Below, piece by piece: positions 1-11,665 of a DNA stretch of 64,000 bases (its first letter is position 1; each line of letters opens with the position of its first letter). Origin of the DNA: Paulownia fortunei (Eukaryota > Streptophyta > Magnoliopsida > Lamiales > Paulowniaceae); assembly GCA_019321725.1 (NCBI GenBank), contig CM033107.1, positions 15,181,445-15,245,444 on the forward strand, given 5' to 3'. Below the pieces are notes generated by a model, which saw nothing but the letters and a program-made list of their open reading frames with translations, searched no databases and had not been told where the DNA came from. The translations under genes and the position numbers were made by a program.

Positions 1-318
1 ATCCTTAATGAAGTGCCAATTGTTTGGGAGTATCCAAAAGTATTTCTTGATGATCTTCCTGGATTATTGCTAGACTATGAGATAGAGATTTTCATTGAAC
101 TAAAACCATGAGCACCTTCAATATTTAAAGCTCCATACCAAATGGCACCAGCTGAGTTGAAATAACTGAAGTTACAAATAAAGAAATTATTGGACAAAGG
201 TTTTATCAAACCCAACTTTTCACCACATGTTACACCAGTTCTATTTGTACGTAAGAAAGATGGTACAATGCGACTGTACATAGACTATTAAGAGTTAAAT
301 AAAGTTGCAATCAAAGCA
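1..318 (+). pseudogene. Tekay/Del-type Ty3/gypsy reverse transcriptase, N-terminal fragment
   Basis: Conceptual translation gives the run-up to a chromoviral RT: a VFLDDLPGL-like segment, then [33 protein letters not shown], and a degenerate IDYRELNKV box. This order is characteristic of Tekay/Del elements, whose RT copies element RNA into DNA in the cytoplasmic particle. In-frame stops interrupt it around bases 109, 162 and 288, so it is dead. It is cut off by the window edge on the left. On the right it stops where minus-strand Athila sequence begins, so it is a fragment left by a nested insertion or deletion. Family call firm; right boundary good to about 15 bases. Confidence 0.85.
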
Positions 319-1015
319 ATATGTGTCACATTTTGCAAAGTCCCTCTTGGCAATATGTTTGTCATGCCATCGTTTAGTCCTTTCCTTATAGACTTTGGCA
401 TTCTCATATGCTTGGCCTTAGAACTCCTCCATCTCATTTAATTGCAACAACTTGTTTTGCCCTACAGCTTGCATATCAAAGTTCAGAAATTTAGTAGCCC
501 AATACGCATAATATTCAAGTTCAACAGGGAGATATCATGCTTTATCAAAGACCAACCTAATTTTTGACATCCCAATAGGTATTTTATATGCAGTCCTATA
601 AGCCCATAAAGTATCATCAAGCCATAATGCCCAATCCTTTGTAGTCAAGCTCATAGTTTTTTCCAAAATTTATTTGATTTTCCTAACATACACTTCTACT
701 TATCTACTCATTTGGGGGTGATACGTAATAGCAATTTTATGGGTGACTCCATACTTACTAAGAATTTCTCAAATTTTTTATTACAAAAGTGAGAGCCACC
801 ATCATTAATAATTGCTTTAGGTGTGCCAAATCGAGTGAAAATGTAAATTGGACCACTACCCTAGAATCATTAGTGCTTATGCTTATGCTTATGCTTCAAC
901 CCATTTTGACACATAATCCACTGTGACAATTATAAATCTATTAGAGAAAGAGCAAGGAAAAGGAGCCATGAAATCAAGTCCTCACACATAAAAAAGATTA
1001 CATTAAAGAATATTG
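319..1015 (-). pseudogene. Athila copy 1 integrase core and C-terminal region (decayed)
   Basis: Read on the minus strand, this matches the Athila integrase: GLDFMAPFP near 1000-975, a [10 protein letters not shown] box near 930-900, then [19 protein letters not shown] near 640-590, PVELEYYAYWA near 530-500, and LLQLNEMEEF near 450-420. An intact integrase would insert element DNA into the genome. Several frameshifts and stops break the region between the catalytic Asp boxes, including a slipped hexanucleotide run at 874-896. It forms the 3' part of a minus-strand Athila pol that continues rightwards through 11665. The left end abuts the Tekay fragment, and no 3' LTR of this copy is present. 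Confidence 0.85.
874..896. repeat. (TGCTTA)n hexanucleotide run
   Basis: Nearly four tandem copies of TGCTTA lie inside the dead Athila integrase. On the coding strand they read as alternating Ala and stop codons after [10 protein letters not shown]. This looks like replication slippage after the gene had lost function. Confidence 0.9.
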
Positions 1016-1510
1016 TTCAAAGGCATTTCATGTTTTCTAGAAATATTATCGGTCCTTTGGCACCTTTAAAATAAAGTAACATAAGATTATGCATCTTTGA
1101 ATAAAGTAGGCCAATAAAAATTGGATTGGAGTACCTTTGCCACTATTTTTATGGGACCAAAGTGATCATCTATCTCCCAGTCATGGTAATAGTCCAATAT
1201 AGGTAGCATCTTTTCTTTGGGCACACATTGCCACACAACATTATCTGCACAAGCTTTGAACAAAAATGGATTCTCCCACATATAATGTTTAACATCAAAT
1301 AGAAACCTTTTCTTTTGATAAAATGAAAGATCATAGGGTATGATACTAGACACGATGTAATTGGCAACTTCTGTAAACTAAGGAGGTGTTGAAACAACAT
1401 ACAATTGTTCATCCAGAAATTTTTTGTCAATTGGTTCAACATCATCATGCTCAACACTAGGATTCTCCATCCTAGATAGGTAATCTACAGTAACATTTTC
1501 CATACCCTTC
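1016..1510 (-). pseudogene. Athila copy 1 H2C2-type zinc-binding region of integrase and RNase H-integrase linker
   Basis: Minus-strand translation gives VDYLSRMENP at the end of RNase H (about 1490-1460), a linker, KKRFLFDVKHYMWENPFLF, and then the integrase zinc-binding segment ending KVLQSNFYWPTLFKDA near 1087. This H2C2 domain normally precedes the integrase core and binds zinc. Here the His-Cys-His stretch reads YYH and the GGHFG motif reads DDHFG, so zinc binding would be damaged. The order and spacing match those in Athila copies 2 and 3 in this window. Confidence 0.82.
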
Positions 1511-1890
1511 TTGTCCCTAATCTCAAGCTAGCAACAAGAGAACCTACCTAATTTAACCTTGGTTTTGCATCTTTCTTAGCAAGAAGGTGTTTAAGTGAGG
1601 AATGGTCCATGTATACTATCACGTTTTCCAAAACAAGGTATAAATGAAACTTATCAAATGAAAATACTACTGCTAGAAATTTTTTTTTCAATTCTAGCAT
1701 AATTTTGTGATGTTTCTTTTAATGTGTGACTAGTGTAGTACATAGTTTGGAATACCATATTTTTCCTTTGCCCAGGGACTGCATCAATAGCTACATCACT
1801 TGTACCGCACATAAGCTCAAATGGTAGGTTCCAATCGAGTGCCACCATGATGGGTGTAGTGATTAGCTTCTCCTTCAAAATTTAAAATGC
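1511..1890 (-). pseudogene. Athila copy 1 RNase H domain (inactive)
   Basis: The minus-strand product resembles the Ty3/gypsy RNase H that degrades the RNA template during reverse transcription: TTPIMVALDWNLPFELMC, then VAIDAVPGQR, YYTSHTLKE and NYARIEKK. The first catalytic Asp box, normally CDASD, reads CGTSD. The usual catalytic Glu in the EKELLA box is lost in EKKISS. A T-rich slippage tract at about 1680-1690 follows. The domain sits between RT (right) and the H2C2 linker (left), as expected. Confidence 0.82.
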
Positions 1891-1984
1891 CTACAAACAA
1901 TCATCATCAAAGTTAAAACGTGCATCCTATACTAAAAGACTTAAAGGGGTTTAGCAATTTGTGAAAAGTTTCTGATAAACTGGC

Positions 1985-2541
1985 GTGACCTAAGAGATTT
2001 CTCACTCCTTTTACCGATATAGGAGGGGATAACTTCTCAATCACCTCCACCCTAGCCTTATCTACCTCAATTCCTCAATGTGAGATCTTGTGACCAAGGA
2101 CAATACCTTTTTTGACCATAAAGTGATATTTCTCCCAATTCAAGACAAGATTAATTTTTTCACACCTAGCTAATACCAAATCATGATTGGACAACCAAGC
2201 ATCAAATGAAGATCTAATAATGGAAAAATCATCCGTGAAAATCTAAAAAAAAATTCAACCATATCATGAAAGATAGCCATCATGCATTTTTGAAATATAG
2301 TTGGTGCATTACACACACTAAATAGCATTCTCTTAAATCCAAAAGTACAATACGTACAAGTGAAAGTGGTTTTCTCTTGATCCTTGGGATTTATAACAAT
2401 TTGGTTGTAACCCGAATATCCATCAAGAAAATAATAAAATTCAAAACCCACAAGCTCTCTAACTTTTGATCTATAAAGGGAAGGGAAAAGTGGTCTTTTC
2501 TAGTAGCATCATTCAATCTCCTATAATCCATACACACTCTC
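1985..2541 (-). pseudogene. Athila copy 1 reverse transcriptase, palm and finger region
   Basis: Minus-strand translation shows RVCMDYRRLND, KDHFSLPFIDQ, FYYFLDGYSGYNQI, PKDQEKTTFTC, CNAPTIFQKCMMAIFHDMVE and then, after a frameshift, an active-site box reading FTDDFS in place of FMDDFS. The RT is interrupted at 2541 by LTR copy 1. The missing N-terminal part, ending ...LLPTRTVQGWR, resumes at 7085 beyond the LTR cluster. The five bases ctctc at 2537-2541 recur at 7085-7089 as the TSD of the first LTR insertion. Confidence 0.88.
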
Positions 2542-4565
2542 TATAATGCCCAATTCTCTCCTACATAGCCAATAATAAGCATCTTGCATGAATATGCATC
2601 TAATTAATGTGTATTATTGAATTAAGGCATATAAATAACATGATTGGACGAACTTGAATAATTGTTATTATATGATCTAGTTATGCTTTAACATGCATTA
2701 GTACGTGAAATATGAGATCAAACTTTTGTTTCTTGATTTAACATATTCCTTAAGTACCTTTTTGCAATGAAAATCTCGGTATCTCGATTAAGAAAAATTG
2801 ATGTGTTGAATGGCCATAAAATGAATTATTCGTATTGCTCCATACTTGTTATATTCTAAAGTGATTATTTGCCTAAATATTGGCTTTAAATATGTCATAT
2901 TTGGCTAAGAACTAAAAGTATGCAAAATGGTGCAATTTGATTGGTTGGTTGACTGGTTGCATGAAATCAATTTAAACTGCATTGCACTTGATTATAATAC
3001 CAAAGCATCAATTTTTGCCATCTCCTTAGCCCATGAACATGGCTTTTGGCATGAGAAGACACCAAGCATGATGCAACCAATCATCACCCTCCACTTACCT
3101 CTCTTTGGAAGGCCAAATAAATTATTTTCATCCATATTTCTTATGGAAGCACCTCAAAAATGACCAGCCCTTATTCTCCTAAGTTTATCCCAAATTTCTA
3201 CACTCTCATAATCACAAAAATTGAATTCAATCCATAGGAATTCATAGAACACAAACTAGAACAAGTTACACCCTTTTTAAGCTTGAAAATCGTTGATCTT
3301 GAAGCTTAATTCCAACTTAATCAAGGTATATTCTTTTTCAATGTTTCTTATGATTAATTTATAGTATCCTGGATGGTTACATATTTTATATATTTTTGTA
3401 TGATTGAAAACTTAAGTAAGTTACACTTGAAGCCAACCAAGCTAGTTAAGCTAGTTTTTAGCAAAATTGATAGTCTTGTGAAATTGTTTAATTTACTTGT
3501 TTCCATTGATTTTGTAATGCTTATATTATGTTTGAAGGTGCCTACAAATAATTGTGAACAATAGCAATTAGTTTGCTTACTTGAAGGTTAGAATCAATTT
3601 AAGTTAGAACCGAATTTACGTCATGTTAATTTGGATTATGTGCATGTTTTAGGGGTTGCCCTAATAATTATGTTTGAATTATTAGTTATTTAATGGCTGC
3701 CCTAATATTTAATGTCTTGAATTAGTAGTAAAATATGGAGTATGCTTTGCTTTTAAGGTTATGTAATTGATATGGAATTATTTACAAAAGATTAAAAAGT
3801 GTATATGATTTTAACTAGAATAAACTATATGATTTATAAAAAGGATATTAAAAGGTACATGATTTGATTATGTTAGGCGTTCAACACATCCTATCTTCCA
3901 AAGAGATTGGCCTTTTCACTTAGCACAAAGTGGACTTGAGGTAAGTTGAAACTTTTATTTGCTGTATCACAAGAATCATATAATGTTTATTCATGTTATA
4001 ATGTGATTGTTATTGTTTGTCAAATGATGTAATGTTTGACGCATTTATGGTTCATGAAGCATGACACTATTAAGAATATAATAAAGTTTTTGAAAAGGAA
4101 GTATGGTACTTGATTGATGGTCGGGTAGCCAAGGGACGTGAGAGGGACCAACGGACCCAACAAATGGTGGCAAATACTTGAGGTTGGAAAACTAGTTTAG
4201 GAAAGCCACAATGAATGAGATAGAATACGGCTAATATCTGAGGTTGAAAGACCAAGTATGCAAACCCCGTATTAGTTCTCTTATTGGCCAATCACTATGA
4301 ACAAGTTCTGAAAATCACGATCCATCGCTATTAGTTAGGTACCACACTTCAAGGGCCCTAAAGAATGATTTATCAATAAAAGTTATTAAATAGAATAATG
4401 AATTTAATCATTTATGTGATTTGTATGCACATTATTTGTTATTGCATCAATTTCATCTTATTGAGCCTTTAGCTCATTACATTCATATGATGCAAGTGGA
4501 AATGTACAGGTTTAGAGGTTGACTGAGTCTCTAGAGTGGCCGGACAGAGATTTGTTCATATGCCA
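2542..4565 (-). mobile_element. LTR copy 1 (family with TGTAATGCCC termini), truncated at right
   Basis: This is the first of three related LTRs. Its left end TATAATGCCC is a mutated TGTAATGCCC, and it is preceded by ctctc (2537-2541). The body aligns along its length with 4796-7084 and 7551-9784. It stops inside the shared sequence ending gttcatatgccat, so about 300 bases of the right end are missing; the next bases are Athila sequence. On the minus strand the complete copies start TGTAACACCCCTTAAC, a typical Tekay/Del-like LTR start, so minus orientation is inferred. Short reading frames inside, such as 2927-3163 and 3373-3564, are not credible genes. Confidence 0.88.
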
Positions 4566-4795
4566 TCTTCCATTCAAAGGCTCTCTTATATTCCATAAGG
4601 ACTTTTAGCTTCTCTTCCATCTCACCTGTTAATGAAGAAGAATTGATTACCAGCAAGGAATTCAAATCATCAACATAAGCATACTTCAAATGAGGGAGAA
4701 TGAGTTTAAGTTCAAGGATAAAAGGCTCCTCATTGTATGTCTTTTGTTGTGTATAGGGAGACCTCTCCAATACTTCAAAAACATGGTTGAATGCT
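4566..4795 (-). pseudogene. Duplicated Athila copy 1 protease-RT spacer segment
   Basis: On the minus strand this encodes the Athila spacer between protease and RT (LPHLKYAYVDDLN, then EEKLKVLMEYKRAFEWKMA). It is a second copy of 7322-7550. It ends with the same atgct flank (4791-4795) that precedes LTR copy 3, yet the next LTR is copy 2. This shows that the segment was carried along in a tandem duplication and was not inserted on its own. Its left junction with LTR copy 1 shares only about two bases. Confidence 0.88.
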
Positions 4796-7084
4796 TGTAA
4801 TGCCCAATTCTCTCCTATATAGCCAATAATAAGTATTTTGCATGAATATGCATCTAATCAATGTGCATTATCGAATTATGGCATACAAATAGCATGATTG
4901 CACGAACATGAATAATTGTTATTATATACTTCAGTTATGCTTTAACATGTATTAGTACATGAAATATGAGATCAAACTTTTGTTTCTTGATTTAACATAT
5001 TCCTTAAGTGCCTTTTTGTAGTGAAAAGCTTGGTATCTCGATTAAGGAAGATTGATGTGTTGAATGGCCATGAAATAAATTATTTGTATTGCTCCATACT
5101 TGTTACATTCCAAAGTGATTATTTTCCTAAATATTTGATTGAAATATATTAAATTTAGCTAAGAACTAAGTATGCAAAAATGGTGCAATTTGATTGGTTA
5201 GTTGACTAGGTTGTATGGAATCATTTTAAACTGCATTGCACTTAATATAACACCAAAGCATCAATTTATGTCATCTCCCTAGGCCATAAACATGGCTTTT
5301 GGCATGAGAAGATACCAAGCATGATGCAACCAATCATAGCCCTCCACTTACCTCTCTTTGAAAGGTCAAAGAAATCATTTTCATCCATATTTCTTGTGGA
5401 AACACCTCAAAAATGACCAGCCCTTATTCTCCTATGTTTCTTCTAAATTTATACACTCTCTTACTCACAAAAATTGAATTCAATCCATAGGAATCCATAG
5501 AACACAAACTAGAACAAGTTTCTACCCTTTTAAGCTTGAAAACCATTAATTTTGAAGCTTAATTCCAACTTAATTAAGGTATATTCTTTTTCAATGTTTC
5601 TTATGATGAATTTGTATTATCTTGGATGGTTACATGTTTTAGTATGTCTTTATATGATTGTAAACTTAAGTAGGTTAGACTTGAAGCCAAAACCAAGCTA
5701 GTTAAACTAGTTTTTTGCAAAATTGATAATCTTGCGAAATATGCTTAATTTACTTATTTCTATTGATTTTGTAATGCTTATATTGTGTTTGAAAGTGCCT
5801 ACAAAATATTGTGACCAGTTACAATTAGGTTGCTTAATTGAAGGAAAGAATCAATTCACATTAGAACCGAGTTTAAGTCATGTTAATTTGGATTGTGTGC
5901 ATGTTTTAGTGGCTGCCCTAATATTCATGTTTTAATTATTAGTGATTTTGTGGCTGCCCTAATATTTAATTTCTTGAATTAGTAGTAAAAAATGGAGTAT
6001 GTATTGTTTTCAAGGTCATGTAATTAATATGGAATTGTTTACAAAGGATTGAAAAAGTGTATATGATTTTAACTATAATAGACTATATGATTTATAAAAA
6101 GGATATTAAAAGGTACATGATTTGATTATGTTAGGCCTTTAACACATCCTATCTTCTAAAGAGATTAGCCTTTTCACTTAGCACAAAGTGGACTTGAGGT
6201 AAGTTGAAACTTTTATTTGCTGTATCACAAGAATCATATAATGTTTATTCATGTTTTAATATGATTGTTATTGTTTGTCAAATGATGTAATGTTTGACGC
6301 ATTTATGGTTCATGAAGCATGACACTATTAAGAATATAATGAGGTTTTTGAAAAGGAAGTATGGTACTTGATTGATGGTTGGGTAGCCAAGGGACACGGG
6401 AGGGACCAACGGACCCAATAAATGGTGGCAAATACTTGAGGTCGGAAAACTAGTTTAGGAAAACCACAATGAATAAGGTAGAATATGGCTAATACCTGAG
6501 GTTGAAAGACCAAGTATGGAAACCCCGTATTAGTTCTCTTATTGGCTAATTATTATGAACAGGTTCCGAAAATCACGATCTATCGCTATTAGTTAGGTAC
6601 CACACTTCAAGGGCCCTAAAGAATGATTTATGAATAAAAGTTATTAAATAGAATAATACATTTAATCATTTATGTGATTTGTATGCACGTTATTTGTTAT
6701 TGCATCAATTTCATCTTACTGAGCCTTTAACTCATTACATTCATATGATGCAAGTGCAAATATACAGGTTTAGAGGTTGTCTAAGTCTTTAGAGCGGCCG
6801 GACAGAGATTTGTTCATATGCCATGCTTTGAGTTATTTTGTATCATATTTTGAAAACTCTGTTTTGTTTTTAAATAAGCCGCTCTATTATGATTTTATAA
6901 ATAAATGTACTCAGTTTTGATATATGTATATGGTGTGTTTAAAACTATTCAAGCTCTTTCTCTTATAGCTAAAAATGGGAACTTTTATTAAAACCATAAC
7001 TTTAGTAATGATGAAAAATTAACATTTCTTGACTTAACTGTATCAATTTGTTTAGGCTCTACAGTTAAGTTAAGGGGTGTTACA
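4796..7084 (-). mobile_element. LTR copy 2, complete and chimeric
   Basis: The full 2.29 kb LTR runs from TGTAATGCCC to GGGGTGTTACA. Its flanks do not match: atgct on the left (as for copy 3) and ctctc on the right (as for copy 1). By eye the left half carries copy 3-like variants, such as tgtagtgaaaagcttgg and cttgtgg. The right part carries copy 1-like variants, such as ggatattaaaaggtacatg, and the doubled ggctgccctaat stretch (about 5910-5960) that copy 3 lacks. The switch lies near 5.9-6.1 kb. It is thus a recombinant of two LTRs. Confidence 0.9.
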
Positions 7085-7550
7085 CTCTCCACCCCTGGAC
7101 CGTCCTAGTTGGTAACAATTTATTTTGATCATTATAAACAACAGTCATACATCCCTTTTTAGGCACACATTGTACAGGACTCACTCACGTACTATTAGAG
7201 ATTGGATAGATAATACTTGCATCAAGAAGCTTGATGGTTTCAGCCTTTACTACCTCTTACATCATTCCATTAAAATTTTGTCCATGCAAATTAAGGGGTT
7301 AATTCTCTTAATATCGGCTATCTTCCATTCAAAGGCTCTCTTATATACCATAAGGACTTTTAGCTTCTCTTCCATCTCACCTATCAATGAAGAAGAATTG
7401 ATTACCAGCAAGGAATTCAAATCATCAACATAAGCATACTTCAAATGAGGGAGAATGAGTTTAAGTTCAAGGATAAGAGGCTCCTCATTGTATGTCTTTT
7501 GTTGTGTACAGGGAGACCTCTCCAATACTTCAAAAACATGGTTGAATGCT
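7085..7550 (-). pseudogene. Athila copy 1 RT N-terminus and protease-RT spacer
   Basis: Minus-strand translation reads, from right to left, LPHLKYAYVDDLN, EEKLKVLMVYKRAFEWKIADIKRINP, a degenerate Met-Lys-rich segment, LLDASIIYPIS, SPVQCVPKKG, and LLPTRTVQGWR. The last runs directly into RVCMDYRRLN at 2541 once the LTR cluster is removed. This is the start of the RT fingers and the spacer before it. The left five bases, ctctc, are the TSD of LTR insertion A. The right five, atgct (7546-7550), are the TSD of insertion B. Confidence 0.9.
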
Positions 7551-9784
7551 TGTAATGCTCAATTCTCTCCTACATAGCCAATAATAAGCATTTTGCATGA
7601 ATATGAATCTAATCAATGTGCATTATCGAATTATGGCATACAAATAGCATGATTGCACGAACATGAATAATTATTATTATATGCTTTAACATGCATTAGT
7701 ACATGAAATATGAGATCAAACTTTTGATTCTTGATTTAACATATTCGTTAAGTGCCTTTTTGTAGTGAAAAGCTTGGTATCTCGATTAAAGAAGATTGAT
7801 GTGTTGAATGGCCATAAAATGAATTATTTGTATTGCTCCATACTTATTACATTCTAAAGTGATTATTTGCCTAAATATTTGATTGAAATATGTTAAATTT
7901 GGCAAAGAACTAAGTATGCAAAACTAGTGCAATTTGATTGGTTGGTTAACTAGGTTGCATAGAATTATTCTAAATTGCATTGCACTTAATATAACACCAA
8001 AGCATCAATTTTTGTAATCTCCCTAGGCCATAAACGTGGATTTTAGCATGAGAAGGCACTAAGCATGATGTAATCAATCATAGCCCTCCACTTACCTCTC
8101 TTTGAAAAGTCAAAGAAATCATTTTCATCCATATTTCTTGTGGAAGCACCTAAAAAATGACCAACCCTTATTATCCTAAGTTTCTTCTAAATTTATACAC
8201 TCTCTTACTCACAAAATTTGAATTCAATCCATAGGAATCCATAGAACACAAACTAGAACAAGTTTCTACCCTTTTAAGCTTGAAAACCATTAATTTTGAA
8301 GTTTAATTCCAACTTAATCAAGGTATATTCTTTTGTATTGTTTCTTATGATGAATTTGTATTATTTTAGATGGTTACATGTTTTAGTATGTCTTTATATG
8401 ATTGTAAACTTAAGTGGGTTAGACTTAAAGCCAAACCAAGCTAGTTAAATTAGTTTTTAGCAAAATTGATAATCTTGTAAAATATGCTTAATTTACTTAT
8501 TTCTATTTATTTTGTAATACTTATATTATATTTAAAAGTGCCTACAAATGATTGTGAACAATTATAATTAGTTAGCTTAATTGAAGGTAATAATCAATTT
8601 TAGTTAGAATCGAGTTTAAGTCATGTTAATTTGGATTGTGTGCATGTTTTAGTGGCTGCCCTAATATTTAATGTCTTGAATTAGTAGTAAAATATGGAGT
8701 ATGCATTGTTTTCAAGGTCATGTAATTAATGTGGAATTGTTTACAAAGGATTGAAAAAGTGTATATGATTTTACTTAAAATAGATTATGTGATTTATAAA
8801 AAGGATATACATGATTTGATTATGTGAGGCCTTTAACACATCCTATCTTCCAAAGAGATTAACCTTTTCACTTAGCACAAAGTGAACTTGAGGTAAGTTA
8901 AAGCTTTCATTTGTTGTATCACAAGAATCATATAATATTGTTCATGTTTTAATGTGATTGTTATTATTTGTCAAATGATGTAATGTTTAATGCATTTATG
9001 GTTTATGAAGCATGATACTAGTAAGGATATAATGAGGTTTTTGAAAATGAAGTATTGTACTTGATTGATGGTCGGGTAGATAAGGGATGCAGGAGGGACC
9101 GGTGGACCCAACCAATGGTGGCAAATACTTGAGGTTGAAAAATTGGTATAGGAAAGTCACAATGAATGAGATAGAATATGGCTAATACTTGAGGTTGAAA
9201 AACCAAGTATGGAAACCCCGTATTAGTTCTCTTATTGGCCAATCAATATGAACATGTTCTGAAAACTACGGTCTATCACTATTAGTTTGGTACCACACTT
9301 CAAGGGCCCTAAAGGATTATTTTTGAATGAAAGTTATTAAATAGAATAATGCATTTAATGAGTTATGAGATGTGCATATATGCTATTTGTTATTGCATTA
9401 GTTTCACCTTACTGAGCTTTTAGCTCATTAGATTCATGTGATGTAGGTGGAAATGTGCAGGTTTAGAGGTTGACTGAGTCTCTAGAGCGGCCGAATAGAA
9501 ATTTGTTCATATGCCATACTTTGAACTGTTTTGTAATTTATTTTGAAAACTCTGTTTTTGTTTTTAAATAAGCCACTTTGTTATGATTTTGTAAACAGAT
9601 GTACTCAGTTTTGATTTATGTTTATATACATGGTGTGTTTAAAACAATTCAAGTTCCTTCTCTTATAGCTAAAAATGAGAACTTTTATTAAAATCATAAC
9701 TCTAGTATTGATGAAAAGTTAACATTTCTTGACTTAATTGTATTAGCTTGTTAAAGCTCTACAGTTAGGTTAAGGGTTGTTACA
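7551..9784 (-). mobile_element. LTR copy 3, solo LTR with intact target-site duplication
   Basis: A 2.23 kb LTR starts TGTAATGCTC and ends GGGTTGTTACA. Perfect 5-base repeats atgct flank it at 7546-7550 and 9785-9789, so it is a solo LTR left after recombination of a full element. Athila coding sequence is continuous across the site: spacer on the left, protease on the right. No internal region of its parent element is present. Confidence 0.92.
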
Positions 9785-10330
9785 ATGCTCCTTTTATAAG
9801 GAGGGTTAGCCTTTAAACTTGCCATAATAGCTCATATCCCTTCATCACCGTCATCCTCTTTCTTAACAAGAACTAAACATGCCTCCAACTTGTCTTCGAA
9901 CCTATTTTCATGCAAGAATTCAAGAGCTAAAGAGTCAAATGCATCAATTTTATAACATCTATGCTCATCATCTAGATGTTTCATGACTTTGAAGACATTA
10001 AAAATTACTTGATCATCTCCTACTCTAAGTATTAACCTTCCTAGTTGAACATCAAATAATGCCTTACCCGTAGCTAGAAAGGGTCTACATAGAATGAGAG
10101 ATGAGCCCACATCCTCTTCCATGTCCAAAATAAGAAAAGCAATCAAAAATATGAATTTATCTACCTTGATAAGCACATCCTCAATGATGCTTCTATAACA
10201 CTTGATGGATCGATCGGTAAGTTGAAAAGATAACATTATGGTTTTGGCTCTCTAAGTTTAATTTTCCTAAAAACAATCATAGGCATGAGATTAATGCTAG
10301 CACCCAAATCACACTAAACTTTGGAAAATG
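9785..10330 (-). pseudogene. Athila copy 1 aspartic protease
   Basis: Minus-strand translation gives the retropepsin active-site segment CDLGASINLMPM (about 10310-10270), a frameshift near 10250, then SIKCYRSIIEDVLIKVDKF, a SLILCRPFLATG box, and LILRVGDDQVIFNVFK. The protease would cut the Gag-Pol polyprotein. The DLGAS motif is retained, but the ILGRPFLAT box reads ILCRPFLAT (Gly to Cys). It follows gag directly, as usual for Athila, and precedes the spacer at 7550. Confidence 0.88.
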
Positions 10331-11262
10331 AAATTGGACCAATAGTGCAAGGGATAAAAAAACTCCAGGGGTCCCTAAGCTTAGGAGGAAGCTTGTTTTG
10401 CATAATCACCAAGCACTCATCGGTCAAGTTCACTGTCTCATGTTTCTCCAATTTTCTTTTGTTAGACAATACTTGTTTCAAGAATTTAGCATAACTAAGC
10501 ATTTGAAGTAAAGCATTGGCAAATGGTATGTTAATATGTAACCTTTTAAAGACTTTGAGAAATTTGAAGAATTACACATCTAACTTTTGATTTTTCAATG
10601 CCATAGAAAAAGAGGGAGCAACACTTATCACTTCATTAAAGATAAGCGATTTGGAATAGGTGCTAGGCTTTGATGTTGATGCATGCTTATTCTCCTCTTT
10701 ATGTTAATGTTCCATTTCTTATCATTTGGAATTGACTCATCCTCTTGATATTCTACTTCCTTTACCTTCAAGTCTACATCTTTTCCACTCCTTAAGGTGA
10801 TGGCCTTGACATGCTCTTTAGGATTTTTCTCCTTATCACTAGATAATGTCCTTTGAGCATGCCCTGAGACCATACTTTCAATTTATCCTACTTAAGCTTC
10901 CAAATTCTATATCTTTGCCTCATTGCTTTGGAATCTCACTTTGGCATTAGCAGTAAACTTGGCCACAAGCTCTTCCAAATTTGATTTCTTCTCTTGGGTT
11001 AGGTAACCAGGTGGCAGAGGTCTCACCATGTTTTGATTGGCTTGAGAGGTGCTTCGGCTACCTTGACCTCCCCATGCAAAATTTTGATGATTCCTCCATT
11101 TAAGATTTTATATTTGGGAATATGGATTGTTTGCTTGCCTATTGAAATTCCAAACATAATTAGCTTGCTTGGATGAGGATGAAAATGGGTTCCCCACTTA
11201 ACACTCGATGTTATAGTATCTACCTCCACACAACTCACATGCGACAGTTTATACCTTCATCA
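10314..11262 (-). pseudogene. Athila copy 1 gag C-terminal part with zinc knuckle
   Basis: On the minus strand a CELCGGRYYNIEC zinc knuckle (about 11262-11220) is followed by the low-complexity middle of gag. Next come EHVKAITLRSGKDVD (about 10810-10770) and MLSYAKFLKQVLSNKRKLE, with VNLTDECLVIMQNKLPPKL and FFIPCTIG (10502-10330). The knuckle His reads Tyr. Gag forms the particle and packages element RNA. Frameshifts and stops split the frame at several places. It runs straight into the protease DLGAS box. Confidence 0.85.
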
Positions 11263-11665
11263 TCAAAATACTCATGTCATCAATCCTCTTGTTTAATACT
11301 TTGATTTGAGTTGAAAGGGCAGAGTATGTGTCGATGGTGTGAACTCGCACCGTCTTCTTTCCCAGACTTCTATTCGTTTGCTGTTGGTAACTATTAGATG
11401 TTATTTCTTCTAACAACTCGTATGAATCCTTCGGAGTTTTTCTCTTGATTGTGCCTCTTGCCGCTTCATCCATCATAGCTCCATTGGCGGGTGACAAACC
11501 GTTGTAAAATATTTGCACTTGAAGCCATGTAGGCAAACCATAGTGTTGGCACCATCTTAACAAATCCATAAACCTTTACCAACCTTATACAAGGACTCCA
11601 ACTCAAATTGCACAAATATAGTGATGTCATTCCTTATTTTTGCTATTCTAGAAGGTGGAAAGTAC
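11249..11665 (-). pseudogene. Athila copy 1 gag, central conserved part
   Basis: Minus-strand translation contains YFPPSRIAKIRNDIT, FVQFELESLYKVGKG (about 11680-11580) and, after a frameshift, DLLRWCQHYGLPTWLQVQIFYNGL, then KTPKDSYELLEEITSNSYQ. These are hallmark Athila gag (Retrotrans_gag) segments. The N-terminal part of gag is displaced beyond a copia LTR and resumes at 13553-13900. Confidence 0.88.

Noticed and set aside
4070..4291. Frames at 4070-4291, 6328-6513 and 9018-9242 with two similar LVFQPQV segments
   Set aside because: They come from a short imperfect direct repeat inside the three homologous LTRs; stops and lengths differ between copies and there is no start or domain support.
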